DNA of 64,000 bases, from assembly GCF_019357415.1 (NCBI RefSeq), contig NZ_CP048410.1, forward strand, positions 992,001 through 1,056,000, written 5' to 3'. The position numbers and the translations under genes were made by a program. Under the pieces are notes generated by a model. The model saw nothing but the letters and a program-made list of their open reading frames with translations. It was not told where the DNA came from and did not search any database. The DNA comes from Gramella sp. MT6 (GTDB lineage: Bacteria; Bacteroidota; Bacteroidia; Flavobacteriales; Flavobacteriaceae). Each line of letters opens with the position of its first letter. Position 1 is the first letter of the stretch. Positions 9,227 through 18,162 of the stretch are shown here, piece after piece.

Positions 9227-9679
9227 ATGAGCAACATTAGAATCACCAAACAATTCTCTTTTGAAACCGGTCACGCGCTTTATGGCTACGACGGGAAATG
9301 CCGCAATGTGCATGGTCACAGCTATAAATTGAGCGTTACCGTTATCGGAAAACCTATCACAGACACTGATAATGTGAAATTTGGGATGGTGATAGATTTT
9401 GGTGATCTCAAGAAGATCGTGAAGTCTGAAATTGTAGATCAATTCGACCACGCCACGGTTTTCAATAAGAATACCCCTCATATAGAACTTGCCGAAGAAC
9501 TCAAGAGTCGGGGCCATCATGTAATACTTGTCGAGTACCAGCCAACCAGCGAGAATATGGTTATCGATTTTGCTCAAAAGATCATGAAGCATTTGCCTTC
9601 TCATATCCAGCTGCACTCCCTGAAGCTTCAGGAGACTGAAACGTCATTCGCCGAGTGGTACTCGAGCGATAATAATTAG
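9227..9679 (+). CDS. queD: 6-carboxy-tetrahydropterin synthase (QueD/PTPS family)
   Basis: Converts dihydroneopterin triphosphate to 6-carboxytetrahydropterin, the second step towards queuosine. The 150-residue length and the zinc ligands His16 (ETGHAL), His29 and His31 fit. The spacing Cys25-RNV-His29-Gly-His31 (CxxxHGH) is the bacterial QueD arrangement rather than the mammalian 6-pyruvoyl synthase one. The C-terminal LQETETSFAEWY contains the conserved Glu that binds the pterin. No other queuosine genes are nearby. It has its own -7 motif. Confidence 0.9.
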   Translation: MSNIRITKQFSFETGHALYGYDGKCRNVHGHSYKLSVTVIGKPITDTDNVKFGMVIDFGDLKKIVKSEIVDQFDHATVFNKNTPHIELAEELKSRGHHVILVEYQPTSENMVIDFAQKIMKHLPSHIQLHSLKLQETETSFAEWYSSDNN

Positions 9680-9770
9680 GGCGCAACCCTTACGGGTCGG
9701 GCTATACGCTTTTAGTCCCGGTCGCTTTTTAGCGAACGGGAGCTAACCGCTGCTATCCCTTGCGCAATTC
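9680..9770. repeat. Structured intergenic element with nested inverted repeats
   Basis: Starting right after the queD stop, GCGCAA is mirrored by TTGCGC about 80 bases later. Inside lies a hairpin with arms TCCCGGTCGCT / AGCGAACGGGA (one mismatch) around TTTT. The core GGGTCGGGCTATACGC and the end CGCTGCTATCCCTTGCGC resemble a degenerate palindromic element I recall from intergenic regions of many Flavobacteriia. It is not protein coding. Its status as a repeat is from memory, since only one copy is in the window. Confidence 0.5.
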
Positions 9771-9799
9771 CCAAATTGTAGAAAACAACTTCAAATTGT

Positions 9800-9935
9800 T
9801 CATTTGTCGTAATGAGCCTGTCGAAGTGCTGATTATCTATTTAATTACTTTATAGAGATCCTGAAACAAGTTCATTATGACTAAATTCTGGAAACAAAAA
9901 TTGTCATTTCGGCCAACGGGAGAAATCTCATATCT
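9800..9935. repeat. Degenerate fragments of a flavobacterial intergenic repeat
   Basis: Three pieces look like remnants of a common Bacteroidota intergenic repeat: TGAGCCTGTCGAAGTG (about 9813-9828), AGATCCTGAAACAAGTTCA (9855-9873) and TTGTCATTTCGGCC with AGAAATCTCA (9901-9930). A related remnant lies at 51,839-51,876. They lie between queD and lpxH, and no open reading frame crosses them. Confidence 0.42.
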
Positions 9936-9955
9936 TTACCCCGAACAAATCATTT

Positions 9956-10714
9956 ATGGATATTCCGAAAGGCAAAAAAATTTATTTCTCCAGCGATAAT
10001 CACCTTGGTGCTCCAACCATGGAAGAAAGCAGAAAAAGGGAAGTCATATTTGTAAAGTGGCTGGACAGCATCAAAGAAGATGCAGCTGCAATTTTCTTAT
10101 TGGGTGATCTTTTTGATTTCTGGTTCGAGTACAAACACGTAGTACCCAAAGGCTTTATAAGGACCCTTGGTAAACTTGCCGAAATAAAGGATAGCGGTAT
10201 CCCTGTTTATTTCTTTGTGGGAAATCACGATCTCTGGATGGACGATTATTTCGAGAAAGAGCTCAATATACCGGTCTTTCATCAGCCAAAAGAATTTCAA
10301 TTCAACAACAAGACTTTTTTGATTGGCCATGGTGACGGTCTGGGCCCTGGCGATGAAGGTTATAAACGCATGAAAAAGGTTTTTACCAATCCGCTTTCAA
10401 AATGGCTATACCGTTGGTTGCATCCAGACCTGGGAGTTCCTCTTGCCCAATATTTTTCTGTAAAAAATAAAATGATCTCTGGTGAAGAAGACCAGCAGTT
10501 CTTGGGAGAAGACAATGAGTGGTTGATACAATATTGCCGCAGAAAACTGGAATCAAAACACTACGATTATTTTCTTTTCGGCCACCGCCATCTTCCTCTG
10601 GAAATAGATCTTAATGGCAAATCAACTTACGTAAATACCGGTGACTGGATTAGTCATTATACGTATGCAGAATTTGATGGTGAAAAGTTGAGCCTTAAAA
10701 AACTGAACTCCTAA
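9956..10714 (+). CDS. lpxH: UDP-2,3-diacylglucosamine diphosphatase (LpxH-like)
   Basis: A calcineurin-like metallophosphoesterase of 252 residues expected to hydrolyse UDP-2,3-diacylglucosamine to lipid X in lipid A synthesis. The metal-binding motifs are in order: SDNHLG (replacing SDxHLG), LLGDLFDFWFEY, VGNHDLWM, IGHGDGLG and FGHRHLP. This series matches the LpxH/LpxH2 family. It is soluble or peripherally membrane-bound. The last four bases overlap the convergent recJ stop. LpxH-like phosphatases of Bacteroidota are diverse, so the exact substrate is family-based inference. Confidence 0.84.
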   Translation: MDIPKGKKIYFSSDNHLGAPTMEESRKREVIFVKWLDSIKEDAAAIFLLGDLFDFWFEYKHVVPKGFIRTLGKLAEIKDSGIPVYFFVGNHDLWMDDYFEKELNIPVFHQPKEFQFNNKTFLIGHGDGLGPGDEGYKRMKKVFTNPLSKWLYRWLHPDLGVPLAQYFSVKNKMISGEEDQQFLGEDNEWLIQYCRRKLESKHYDYFLFGHRHLPLEIDLNGKSTYVNTGDWISHYTYAEFDGEKLSLKKLNS

Positions 10715-12405
10715 AGGCTTTCCCTGATATCCTTCAGTTTAAGTTGGATTTTAGTATTACCGTTCCAGGTATTCTCATCGAGACTATAAACTGCATCAAA
10801 CTTTTTACCCTCTCTAATAAGGTCGAGTTTATCACCGAGGTTAAAGCCAATAACATCAAAAACAGCTTTTGAATCTGCTTGCTTTACCTGGCATTTCAAG
10901 TGGGTTTTATCTTCTCCCACGCATTTCCCAAATCCGGTATCGGTTAATCCACGACTTATGAATACAGGCGACATATTCCCGGGACCAAAAGGCGCGAATT
11001 GCTTGAGAATTCTATAAAACTTTGGAGAAATATCCTTTAGCTCCAGTTCAGCATCTATACTTATTTCAGGAGTGAGCAGATTCCGATCTATAGTTTCGGA
11101 AACCACCTCCTCAAATTTCTGCTTGAACTTTAAATATTCAGATTCCAGAAGAGTTAATCCCGCAGCATATTTATGTCCACCAAACTGCTCAATATGTTCT
11201 TTACATCCTTCCAAGGCTTCATAAACATCAAAACCTTTTACAGACCTTGCCGAGGCCGCCAGTCTTTCCCCGCTTTTTGTAAAAACGAGAGTTGGACGAT
11301 ACCATGTTTCGGTAAGCCTGGAAGCAACGATCCCTATCACGCCTTTATGCCAGTTCTCATCATAAACAACCGTGGTTAATCGTTCTTCTTCCTTCTGTTC
11401 TATGATCTGCAGCTTCGCCTCTTCAGTTATAGTTTTATCGGCACTTCTCCTGTCTGAATTATATGCCTCGATCTCTTCCGCATATTTTTTAGAGATCTCC
11501 TCATCTTCTTCGGTAAGCAGGTTTACCGCATGCAGACCGTGTTTCATTCTACCCGCCGCGTTGATCCTAGGTGCAACGATAAAGACCACATCGGTAATAC
11601 TTACATTCTTGCGATCTCCCAGCAGGCTACTAATCCCTCTTCTGGGTGCAACATTTATAACATGTAAACCGTGATAGGCCAGTATTCTATTTTCACCAGT
11701 AATGGGCACAATATCTGCGCCGATAGCAGTGGCAACCAGGTCAAGGTATGGAAGTAAAGTTTCCTCGGGCTCATTATTATTTTGAGTAATTGCCTGTATA
11801 AGTTTAAATCCAACTCCGCAACCGCAAAGTTCATCATATGGGTAACTGCAATCTTCTCTTTTTGGATCCAGAACAGCAACAGCATCAGGGATCTCACTTC
11901 CAGGCCGGTGGTGATCACAAATAATAAAGTCTATACCCTTTTTCTTCGCGTATAACACTTTATCTATAGCCTTGATGCCGCAATCCAGGGCAATAATCAG
12001 GCTTATATCATTATCTTCGGCATAATCTATTCCCTGGTAAGAAACTCCATAACCTTCTTCGTAGCGATCTGGTATATAAGTAGTAACGTTTGGATATCTG
12101 AATTTTAAAAAGGAAGACATCAAGGCCACGCTGGTAGTGCCATCTACATCATAATCGCCATAGACCATAATATTCTCTTCATTTTCCATGGCCAGCTCAA
12201 TTCGCTCAACTGCCTTTCCCATATCCTTCATCAGGAAAGGATCATGCAGCAATTTAAGATCTGGACGGAAGAATTTTTTGGCTTCGTCAAAAGAAGTGAT
12301 ACCTCTCTGCACCAGTAATTTTGCGACAGGAACTCCAACTCCTAATTTGTCTGCCAGGCTGTTAACAGTAATAGGGTCTGGTTTGGGTTTTAAGGTCCAG
12401 CGCAT
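10711..12405 (-). CDS. recJ: Single-stranded-DNA-specific exonuclease RecJ
   Basis: A 5'-3' single-strand exonuclease for recombination and mismatch repair. It is 564 residues long with the DHH-family motifs in order: YGDYDVDGTTS (motif I/II, metal-binding Asp residues), ALDCGI, ICDHHRPG (the DHH motif) and RINAAGRM, then the DHHA1 domain with GGHKYAAGLTL, and a C-terminal OB-like domain from about residue 460. No signal peptide. It converges with lpxH, with a 4-base overlap, and appears monocistronic. Confidence 0.95.
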   Translation of the reverse strand: MRWTLKPKPDPITVNSLADKLGVGVPVAKLLVQRGITSFDEAKKFFRPDLKLLHDPFLMKDMGKAVERIELAMENEENIMVYGDYDVDGTTSVALMSSFLKFRYPNVTTYIPDRYEEGYGVSYQGIDYAEDNDISLIIALDCGIKAIDKVLYAKKKGIDFIICDHHRPGSEIPDAVAVLDPKREDCSYPYDELCGCGVGFKLIQAITQNNNEPEETLLPYLDLVATAIGADIVPITGENRILAYHGLHVINVAPRRGISSLLGDRKNVSITDVVFIVAPRINAAGRMKHGLHAVNLLTEEDEEISKKYAEEIEAYNSDRRSADKTITEEAKLQIIEQKEEERLTTVVYDENWHKGVIGIVASRLTETWYRPTLVFTKSGERLAASARSVKGFDVYEALEGCKEHIEQFGGHKYAAGLTLLESEYLKFKQKFEEVVSETIDRNLLTPEISIDAELELKDISPKFYRILKQFAPFGPGNMSPVFISRGLTDTGFGKCVGEDKTHLKCQVKQADSKAVFDVIGFNLGDKLDLIREGKKFDAVYSLDENTWNGNTKIQLKLKDIRESL

Positions 12406-12466
12406 AAATTTATAAGATTAGATGAATGCCGAAATTAGCAAAAACAAGTTACAGGATTTTAATTCT

Positions 12467-13033
12467 TCAGCTTAAAATTTCAGCAATTTTATCCTGCAGT
12501 TCTGGGACGACCTTTTCTTCGAACCATGGGTTTTTCATTCGCCAGAATCTGTTGACGGGGGATGGATGTGGTAACGGCCAGAATTCTGGTAGGTGATCTC
12601 TATAATTTTCAACCTTTTCGGTAAGTTTTGATCTTTTGCCGAGGTAATAATTTGCAGCATAAGAGCCTATGATGATCTTAAGCTCGACATTCTGAAGTTC
12701 GCTCCAAACCTCATCATGCCATAAGGGAGCACACTCTTTTCGTGGAGGAAGATCGCCGGTCTTCGCTTTACCCGGATAACAAAATCCCATAGGCAGAATC
12801 GCGAAATTTTCTGGATCGTAAAATGCATCTTCTTTTACACCCAGCCATTCCCTGAGCTTTTTCCCACTTTGATCTTTCCAGGCAACACCAGATTCGTGCA
12901 CTACTCTTCCGGGCGCCTGGCTTATCAATACGATCTTCGAATTTCCAGTTGCTTCGATGATTGGTCTGGGACCAAGAGGAAGATGATCCTTACAAACCTT
13001 GCAGTCTCTTATTTTGCATAAAAGATCTTCCAA
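12467..13033 (-). CDS. Uracil-DNA glycosylase family protein
   Basis: A 188-residue member of the uracil-DNA glycosylase superfamily, probably removing uracil or another damaged base. The N-terminus has the pattern CKIRDCKVC. The water-activating loop appears as VLISQAPGRVVHESG, with a further conserved MGFCYPGKAKTGDLPP stretch and the C-terminal HPSPVNRFW motif (HPSP is the leucine-loop motif of the fold). Only two to three of the cysteines needed for a family 4 iron-sulfur cluster are seen. It is last in the cluster after rsmI, with a 3-base gap. The exact substrate is unclear. Confidence 0.82.
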   Translation of the reverse strand: MEDLLCKIRDCKVCKDHLPLGPRPIIEATGNSKIVLISQAPGRVVHESGVAWKDQSGKKLREWLGVKEDAFYDPENFAILPMGFCYPGKAKTGDLPPRKECAPLWHDEVWSELQNVELKIIIGSYAANYYLGKRSKLTEKVENYRDHLPEFWPLPHPSPVNRFWRMKNPWFEEKVVPELQDKIAEILS

Positions 13034-13036
13034 AAA

Positions 13037-13708
13037 TTAAGATTTTCCTTCTACGACGATCACGATCTCTCCTTTAGGAGGATGGTCTGTATAATATTGT
13101 AAAACTTCTGTAGCAGTACCCCGAATGGTTTCTTCATGCATTTTGGTGATCTCCCTGGATACAGAAACCTTTCTCTCTTCTCCAAAATACTCCACGAAAT
13201 TCCCTAATGTTTTCAGTAATTTATGCGGGGATTCATAAAACACCATGGTTCGGGTCTCTTCTGCAAGAATTTTAAGCCTTGTCTGTCTTCCTTTTTTTAC
13301 CGGAAGAAATCCTTCAAAAACAAATTTATCATTTGGCAGGCCACTGTTTACCAAAGCCGGCACAAATGCGGTGGCACCGGGCAGACAATCTACTTCAATA
13401 CCAGCTTCCACACAGGCACGGGTAAGTAAAAATCCGGGATCTGAAATTGCCGGTGTTCCCGCGTCGCTTATCAAGGCAACAGTTTCTCCTGCTTTAATTC
13501 TGGACACAATATTATCTACCGTCTTATGCTCATTATGCATATGATGGCTCTGCATCTGCGTTTGAATCTCGAAATGTTTTAATAGCTTTCCACTATTACG
13601 GGTGTCTTCGGCCAGTATAAGATCTGCCTCTTTTAAAACTCTAATTGCTCTAAAAGTGATATCCTCCAGGTTTCCAATGGGTGTTGGAACCAGAAACAAT
13701 TTTCCCAT
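13037..13708 (-). CDS. rsmI: 16S rRNA (cytidine-1402-2'-O)-methyltransferase RsmI
   Basis: A SAM-dependent tetrapyrrole-methylase-fold enzyme that methylates the 2'-OH of C1402 in 16S rRNA. The 223-residue sequence begins LFLVPTPIGNLEDITFRA, the RsmI signature, followed by LAEDTRNSGKLLKHF, then SDAGTPAISDPG and LPGATAFVPAL, the conserved cofactor-binding loops, and FYESPHKL. It lacks the extra C-terminal domain of the longer E. coli protein. It sits between the hypothetical 13717 gene (8 bases upstream) and the UDG gene (3 bases downstream), forming a tight operon. Confidence 0.95.
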   Translation of the reverse strand: MGKLFLVPTPIGNLEDITFRAIRVLKEADLILAEDTRNSGKLLKHFEIQTQMQSHHMHNEHKTVDNIVSRIKAGETVALISDAGTPAISDPGFLLTRACVEAGIEVDCLPGATAFVPALVNSGLPNDKFVFEGFLPVKKGRQTRLKILAEETRTMVFYESPHKLLKTLGNFVEYFGEERKVSVSREITKMHEETIRGTATEVLQYYTDHPPKGEIVIVVEGKS

Positions 13709-13716
13709 AGATTATT

Positions 13717-14466
13717 TTACTGCTGGTTACCGAACTTGTTCTCGATATGCGCCATAAAACGCTCTTCGTATTCTTCTTTTCCTTCCCAGTGTTTATAATC
13801 TGGTTTTACAACTAATTCTATAAATTTCCTGGCCTCTTCAAGACTGGTAAAGGTATTTAACTGCGAAAGCACCCTGTTATAATCGGCGGTGTTGCCATCA
13901 AAAAGATGCTTGATGTAAGCCAGGCGCTCATTTAAACCAATATTGATACCTTTCTTAAGCCTGTCGTTTAAAGATCTTGGTTTATTATTCTTTTCTACGT
14001 GATTTACTGGCTCAAAATCCGGCAGATTATCATAATCGACACCTATGTTTCTGAAATCCTTTTTAGGTTCTCCAGATTCAGATTTTTTTGGTGGTTCGGG
14101 AGCAGCATTGATACTCTCCATCATATAATCAACCGACTCGGTTTCTGGAGGCATTTGTGCGACTATATCCTTGATCTTTTCGGTATTTGGCTCGGTGATC
14201 GCGTCTGAATCTTTATTATATTCTGTTCCGTCAGGATAAAATTCGTCGTACAGATTTTTCTGCTTTACCGGTTTAGGTTCATTTTTGGTCTTTACTTCTT
14301 CCTTTACAGGTTCTTCTGCCAGATGTTTTTCGGTAAAAGCAAGAATTGTTAGTTTCTCATAGAGATCTTTCGTCATATTCTTAAGTTGTCCCGCATCCAT
14401 CTTCCCCTTTTCTTTAAGGATCTTTTCGGCAATAACAACCAGGTCTGCTTCAATTTTATTTTTCAT
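13717..14466 (-). CDS. Conserved hypothetical cytoplasmic protein
   Basis: I do not recognise a family beyond conserved flavobacterial hypotheticals. The 249-residue protein has no signal peptide or membrane segment. Residues 1-50 form a helical, charged start (EADLVVIAEKILKEKGK). Residues 55-170 are low-complexity, rich in Glu, Lys, Pro and Asp, and likely disordered. Residues 175-249 look folded (NDRLKKGINIGLNERLAYIKHLF and a conserved-looking KHWEGKEEYEERFM). It is first in the operon with rsmI and the UDG gene, 8 bases before rsmI. A link to RNA or DNA maintenance is a guess from context. Confidence 0.72.
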   Translation of the reverse strand: MKNKIEADLVVIAEKILKEKGKMDAGQLKNMTKDLYEKLTILAFTEKHLAEEPVKEEVKTKNEPKPVKQKNLYDEFYPDGTEYNKDSDAITEPNTEKIKDIVAQMPPETESVDYMMESINAAPEPPKKSESGEPKKDFRNIGVDYDNLPDFEPVNHVEKNNKPRSLNDRLKKGINIGLNERLAYIKHLFDGNTADYNRVLSQLNTFTSLEEARKFIELVVKPDYKHWEGKEEYEERFMAHIENKFGNQQ

Positions 14467-14594
14467 CTGAAAATTTTTTTGATCGTTTATAAGTTATTCA
14501 ACGTAGCCGCATTCATTTATATCAATATAAAAATTATGCCAGATACATTTCATAACTTTAAGGATTCACCCCTGTCCCAGGGTTGTATTTTTAA

Positions 14595-14602
14595 TAAATT
14601 TG
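14595..14602 (+). promoter_or_regulatory. Putative -7 element of the tdk-alr operon
   Basis: TAAATTTG (TAnnTTTG), 54 bases before the tdk ATG. No clear -33 element is present at the standard spacing. Confidence 0.4.
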
Positions 14603-14655
14603 TTCCACCTTTATGCGAATGAGGTATTTCCCCAATTCGATTTGAAAAATACAAA

Positions 14656-15303
14656 ATGTTTCTCGAAAATACAGTAAATCACGAAGAGCAATTTGGCTGG
14701 ATTGAAGTTATTTGCGGCTCAATGTTTTCCGGTAAAACCGAAGAACTGATCCGTAGACTCAAGCGTGCAAAATTTGCAAAACAGAACGTAGAGATCTTTA
14801 AACCTGCTATCGATACAAGGTATGATGAGGAGATGGTGGTGTCTCATGACTCGAATGAGATACGTTCTACGCCGGTACCTTCGGCATCCAATATTAGGAT
14901 TCTTGCAGACGGATGTGATGTGGTAGGAATAGATGAAGCCCAGTTCTTCGATGATGAGATCGTGACCGTTTGTAATGACCTGGCCAACCAGGGAGTGCGT
15001 GTGATAGTAGCCGGTCTGGACATGGATTTTAAAGGAAATCCTTTTGGACCCATGCCTAATCTTATGGCTACAGCAGAATATGTTACCAAGGTACATGCTG
15101 TTTGTACCCGTACCGGAAACCTGGCGCAGTTTAGTTATAGAAAAGCGATCAATGATGATCTTGTATTTCTTGGGGAGAATGAAGAATATGAACCTCTCAG
15201 CAGGGCTGCTTATTATAAAGCCATGCTGAAAGAGAGGGTTAAAAAACTTGATGTAAAGGAGCCCGAAGAGTTAAAATCTAAAGCAAAAGAAGAAAATGCC
15301 TGA
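14656..15303 (+). CDS. tdk: Thymidine kinase
   Basis: Phosphorylates thymidine with ATP for nucleotide salvage. The 215-residue type II (bacterial) enzyme has the P-loop [12 protein letters not shown] at about residues 22-33, the DEAQFF motif of the active site ([10 protein letters not shown]), the lasso loop with VHAVCTRTG, and a typical C-terminal end RAAYYKAML. The usual zinc ribbon is reduced: [10 protein letters not shown] shows one Cys where many homologues have a CxxC pair. It overlaps alr by 8 bases and starts with [15 protein letters not shown]. Confidence 0.93.
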   Translation: MFLENTVNHEEQFGWIEVICGSMFSGKTEELIRRLKRAKFAKQNVEIFKPAIDTRYDEEMVVSHDSNEIRSTPVPSASNIRILADGCDVVGIDEAQFFDDEIVTVCNDLANQGVRVIVAGLDMDFKGNPFGPMPNLMATAEYVTKVHAVCTRTGNLAQFSYRKAINDDLVFLGENEEYEPLSRAAYYKAMLKERVKKLDVKEPEELKSKAKEENA

Positions 15304-16405
15304 AGCCAAAGAAACCGTTCTGGAAATTGATCTTGGGAACCTGGCTCATAACTATCGCTTTTTACGATCTAAAATAGATAAAGATGTAAAATTTCTATCG
15401 GTTGTGAAAGCTCATGCCTACGGAAGCGATTCTGTGGCCATCGCTCAAAAACTTCAGGAATTAGGAACCGATTATTTCGCTGTTGCCTATGTAGAAGAAG
15501 GAATAAGACTACGTGAAAACGGCATAACCTTACCTATCCTGGTCTTGCATCCACAGGTACTCCATTTTGAAGAGATCATTGAGCATTGCCTGGAACCGAA
15601 TCTTTACAGCGAAAGAACTTTGAAAGCCTTTTTCAGTACCGCTGAAAAATTAAATCTTAAGGACTATCCGGTTCATATAAAACTGAACACAGGTCTTAAC
15701 CGTTTAGGCTTCGACCAGCCTGAAATAAAAAAAGTATTTGACCTGGTGACCGGCACAAAATCAATAAAAATAGCTTCTGTTTTCTCTCATCTTGCCGCAA
15801 GCGAAGACTGGCAGGAAAGAGATTTCACTATTGGGCAGATAGATCTTTTCAGGAAAATGGCCTGGGAATTAATAGAAAACCTGGACTACGAGCCAATTCT
15901 TCATATTTGTAACACTTCAGGAGTCATTAATTACCCAAAAGCCTCTTTTAGCATGGTGAGAACGGGTATTGGTCTTTATGGCTACGGAAATGATAAGAAT
16001 GTAGATCCCGAATTAAAACCGGTTGGAACTTTAAAAACCATAATTTCCCAGATCCGTGAAATTGGAAAGGGTGATACCGTAGGATACAACCGGGTCTTTA
16101 AAGCAGAGAAACCTACCAGAATCGCGACGCTGCCCATAGGGCATGCAGACGGTATTAACCGCATATACGGAAAGCAAAAAGCCGGCGTTTATATAAATGG
16201 TAAATATGCTCCAATTGTTGGCAACGTCTGTATGGACATTATCATGATCAATGTTACCGGCATCGATTGTGAAGAAGGCGATGAAGTCATCGTTTTTGGT
16301 GGACCTCAACATCCGGTTGCTTTTGCTGAAGCCGGAGGCACTATTTCTTATGAACTCATCACCGGAATACAACGCAGGGTTTCCAAAAAGATCATCCCAG
16401 AATAA
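15296..16405 (+). CDS. alr: Alanine racemase
   Basis: A PLP-dependent racemase that makes D-alanine for peptidoglycan. In 369 residues the PLP lysine is Lys38 in [11 protein letters not shown] (canonical VVKANAYG with Asn to His), and the C-terminal catalytic Tyr lies in [22 protein letters not shown] sequence, with the family motif [16 protein letters not shown]. The start overlaps tdk by 8 bases (ATG at 15296), pointing to translational coupling. It is a single-domain Alr, without the fused MurF found in some Bacteroidota. No signal peptide. Confidence 0.94.
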   Translation: MPEAKETVLEIDLGNLAHNYRFLRSKIDKDVKFLSVVKAHAYGSDSVAIAQKLQELGTDYFAVAYVEEGIRLRENGITLPILVLHPQVLHFEEIIEHCLEPNLYSERTLKAFFSTAEKLNLKDYPVHIKLNTGLNRLGFDQPEIKKVFDLVTGTKSIKIASVFSHLAASEDWQERDFTIGQIDLFRKMAWELIENLDYEPILHICNTSGVINYPKASFSMVRTGIGLYGYGNDKNVDPELKPVGTLKTIISQIREIGKGDTVGYNRVFKAEKPTRIATLPIGHADGINRIYGKQKAGVYINGKYAPIVGNVCMDIIMINVTGIDCEEGDEVIVFGGPQHPVAFAEAGGTISYELITGIQRRVSKKIIPE

Positions 16406-16461
16406 GCCTCATTAATTTTTTTTATATAAATTAGGGCTCAACTAACTACTAATACTTTAAC

Positions 16462-16890
16462 ATGGGCTTTTTAAAAGACTTTAGGACCTTTCTTTTTCAG
16501 AAGGATATTGTAATGCTGGCAACTGCCGTTGTAATTGGCGCGGCCTTTAACAAGATCGTTACCTCTGTGGTTAATGATGTTATAATGCCGATTATTGGAG
16601 TGCTTACCGGCGGAATAGATTTTACTCAAAAATTTATCTCCCTGGACGGGAAAGCATATGCCAGTCTTGATGCAGCCAAGGAGGCTGAAGCTGCGGTCAT
16701 CACATATGGTAATCTAATTCAAGCCATTATCTATTTTATTATCATTGGCTTTTTTATATTTTTGGTTTTGAGATCTTATGAAAAGACCAAGAAAAAAGAA
16801 AATGTAGAAGAGGCTCCGGCACCAAAAGGGCCTACTCAGGAGGAAATTCTTCTGGAAATTAGAGACGAACTAAGAAAACAAACACCATAA
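16462..16890 (+). CDS. mscL: Large-conductance mechanosensitive channel MscL
   Basis: A homopentameric inner-membrane channel that opens under extreme membrane tension. The 142-residue protein has the typical MscL start [26 protein letters not shown] (N-terminal amphipathic helix then TM1, with the pore motif [21 protein letters not shown]), a periplasmic loop of about 50 residues (residues 55-80), TM2 at about 89-111 ([15 protein letters not shown]) and a charged C-terminal helix with the cytoplasmic bundle [14 protein letters not shown]. It has its own transcript, ended by a terminator 43 bases downstream. Confidence 0.95.
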   Translation: MGFLKDFRTFLFQKDIVMLATAVVIGAAFNKIVTSVVNDVIMPIIGVLTGGIDFTQKFISLDGKAYASLDAAKEAEAAVITYGNLIQAIIYFIIIGFFIFLVLRSYEKTKKKENVEEAPAPKGPTQEEILLEIRDELRKQTP

Positions 16891-16932
16891 AGAAGTACGC
16901 TTACCGCTACACTATTCATTTTGAACACTAAA

Positions 16933-16959
16933 CCCCGATGAGAATCGGGGTCTTTTTTT
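16933..16959 (+). terminator. Intrinsic terminator after mscL
   Basis: Perfect 7-bp stem CCCCGAT / ATCGGGG with a GAGA tetraloop followed by TCTTTTTTT, between mscL and asd. Confidence 0.93.
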
Positions 16960-17041
16960 AACAAATTGTACAAATCTGTTTAAATTTTTATAGCGCAATT
17001 ATTTTTTAGCTTTAAAATATTTTAGGTTATTCACCAACCAA

Positions 17042-17049
17042 TACCTTTG
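17042..17049 (+). promoter_or_regulatory. Putative -7 element of asd
   Basis: TACCTTTG (TAnnTTTG), 32 bases before the asd start codon. Confidence 0.5.
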
Positions 17050-17080
17050 CAATCAAAATTTTAATAAAATACAGTATCCT

Positions 17081-18070
17081 ATGAAAATAGCTGTTGTTGG
17101 AGCCACCGGAATGGTAGGAAGCGTAATGCTTAAAGTCCTTGAAGAAAGAAATTTTCCGTTAACTGAGCTTATTCCTGTAGCTTCAGAAAAATCTGTAGGA
17201 AAAAAGATCAAATTCGGAAATAAGGAATTTGAAGTAGTTGGTTTGGAAACAGCTGTTTCCATGAAACCCGAGATCGCATTATTTTCAGCCGGAGGAGATA
17301 CTTCTTTAGCCTGGGCACCAAAATTTGCCGAGGTTGGCACTACTGTGATCGATAACTCTTCAGCCTGGAGAATGAATCCAAAACATAAACTGGTGATCCC
17401 TGAGATCAACGCAAACCTGCTTTCAAATGAAGATAAGATCATCGCTAACCCAAACTGCTCGACCATACAGTTGCTAATGGCCCTGAAACCTCTACATGAT
17501 GCATATAATATTAAACGTGTGGTAGTTTCAACTTACCAGTCCATTACTGGGACCGGAGTGAAGGCAGTAAGACAACTGGAAAATGAGTATGCTGGTGAAA
17601 GCGGAGATATGGCTTACCCTTACCCTATTCACAGAAATGCCTTACCGCATTGTGATGTTTTTCAGGATAATGGCTATACAAAAGAGGAAATGAAGCTTAC
17701 TAATGAAACCAAAAAGATCCTTGGAGACGATTCTGTTAACGTCACCGCTACCGCGATAAGAATTCCGGTAGTTGGAGGACATTCAGAATCTGTTAATATC
17801 GAATTCAGTAAAGAGTTTGAAGAAGGTGATGTTCGTAAACTTTTAAGTGATTTTCCTGGTATTACCGTGCAGGACAACCCCGCAGTAAACACTTATCCTA
17901 TGCCGATTTATGCCGAAGGTAAAGATGATGTTTTTGTTGGGAGAATTAGAAGGGATCATTCCCAGCCTAATACTTTAAATATGTGGATCGTGGCAGACAA
18001 CCTCCGCAAAGGTGCTGCTACCAACGCCATTCAGATCGCTGAATATCTCATTGAAAACAAACTAGTATAG
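17081..18070 (+). CDS. asd: Aspartate-semialdehyde dehydrogenase
   Basis: Reduces aspartyl phosphate to aspartate semialdehyde with NADPH, feeding lysine, diaminopimelate, threonine and methionine. In 329 residues the Rossmann start is VVGATGMVGSVML, the catalytic Cys is Cys126 in ANPNCSTIQ, and the substrate-binding IPVVGGHSES motif holds the active-site His. It is followed directly by a terminator and has its own promoter motif, so it is monocistronic. Confidence 0.96.
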   Translation: MKIAVVGATGMVGSVMLKVLEERNFPLTELIPVASEKSVGKKIKFGNKEFEVVGLETAVSMKPEIALFSAGGDTSLAWAPKFAEVGTTVIDNSSAWRMNPKHKLVIPEINANLLSNEDKIIANPNCSTIQLLMALKPLHDAYNIKRVVVSTYQSITGTGVKAVRQLENEYAGESGDMAYPYPIHRNALPHCDVFQDNGYTKEEMKLTNETKKILGDDSVNVTATAIRIPVVGGHSESVNIEFSKEFEEGDVRKLLSDFPGITVQDNPAVNTYPMPIYAEGKDDVFVGRIRRDHSQPNTLNMWIVADNLRKGAATNAIQIAEYLIENKLV

Positions 18071-18099
18071 AAATTCCAAATATTTCAATAAATTTAAAG

Positions 18100-18131
18100 A
18101 CCTGAAAGAATTTAACTTTCAGGTTTTTTTT
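18100..18131 (+). terminator. Intrinsic terminator after asd
   Basis: 9-bp perfect stem ACCTGAAAG / CTTTCAGGT with a 7-base loop followed by eight T, about 30 bases after the asd stop codon. Confidence 0.93.
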
Positions 18132-18162
18132 GTCTTAATTTATGTCCTATCAAATTTAAAAT

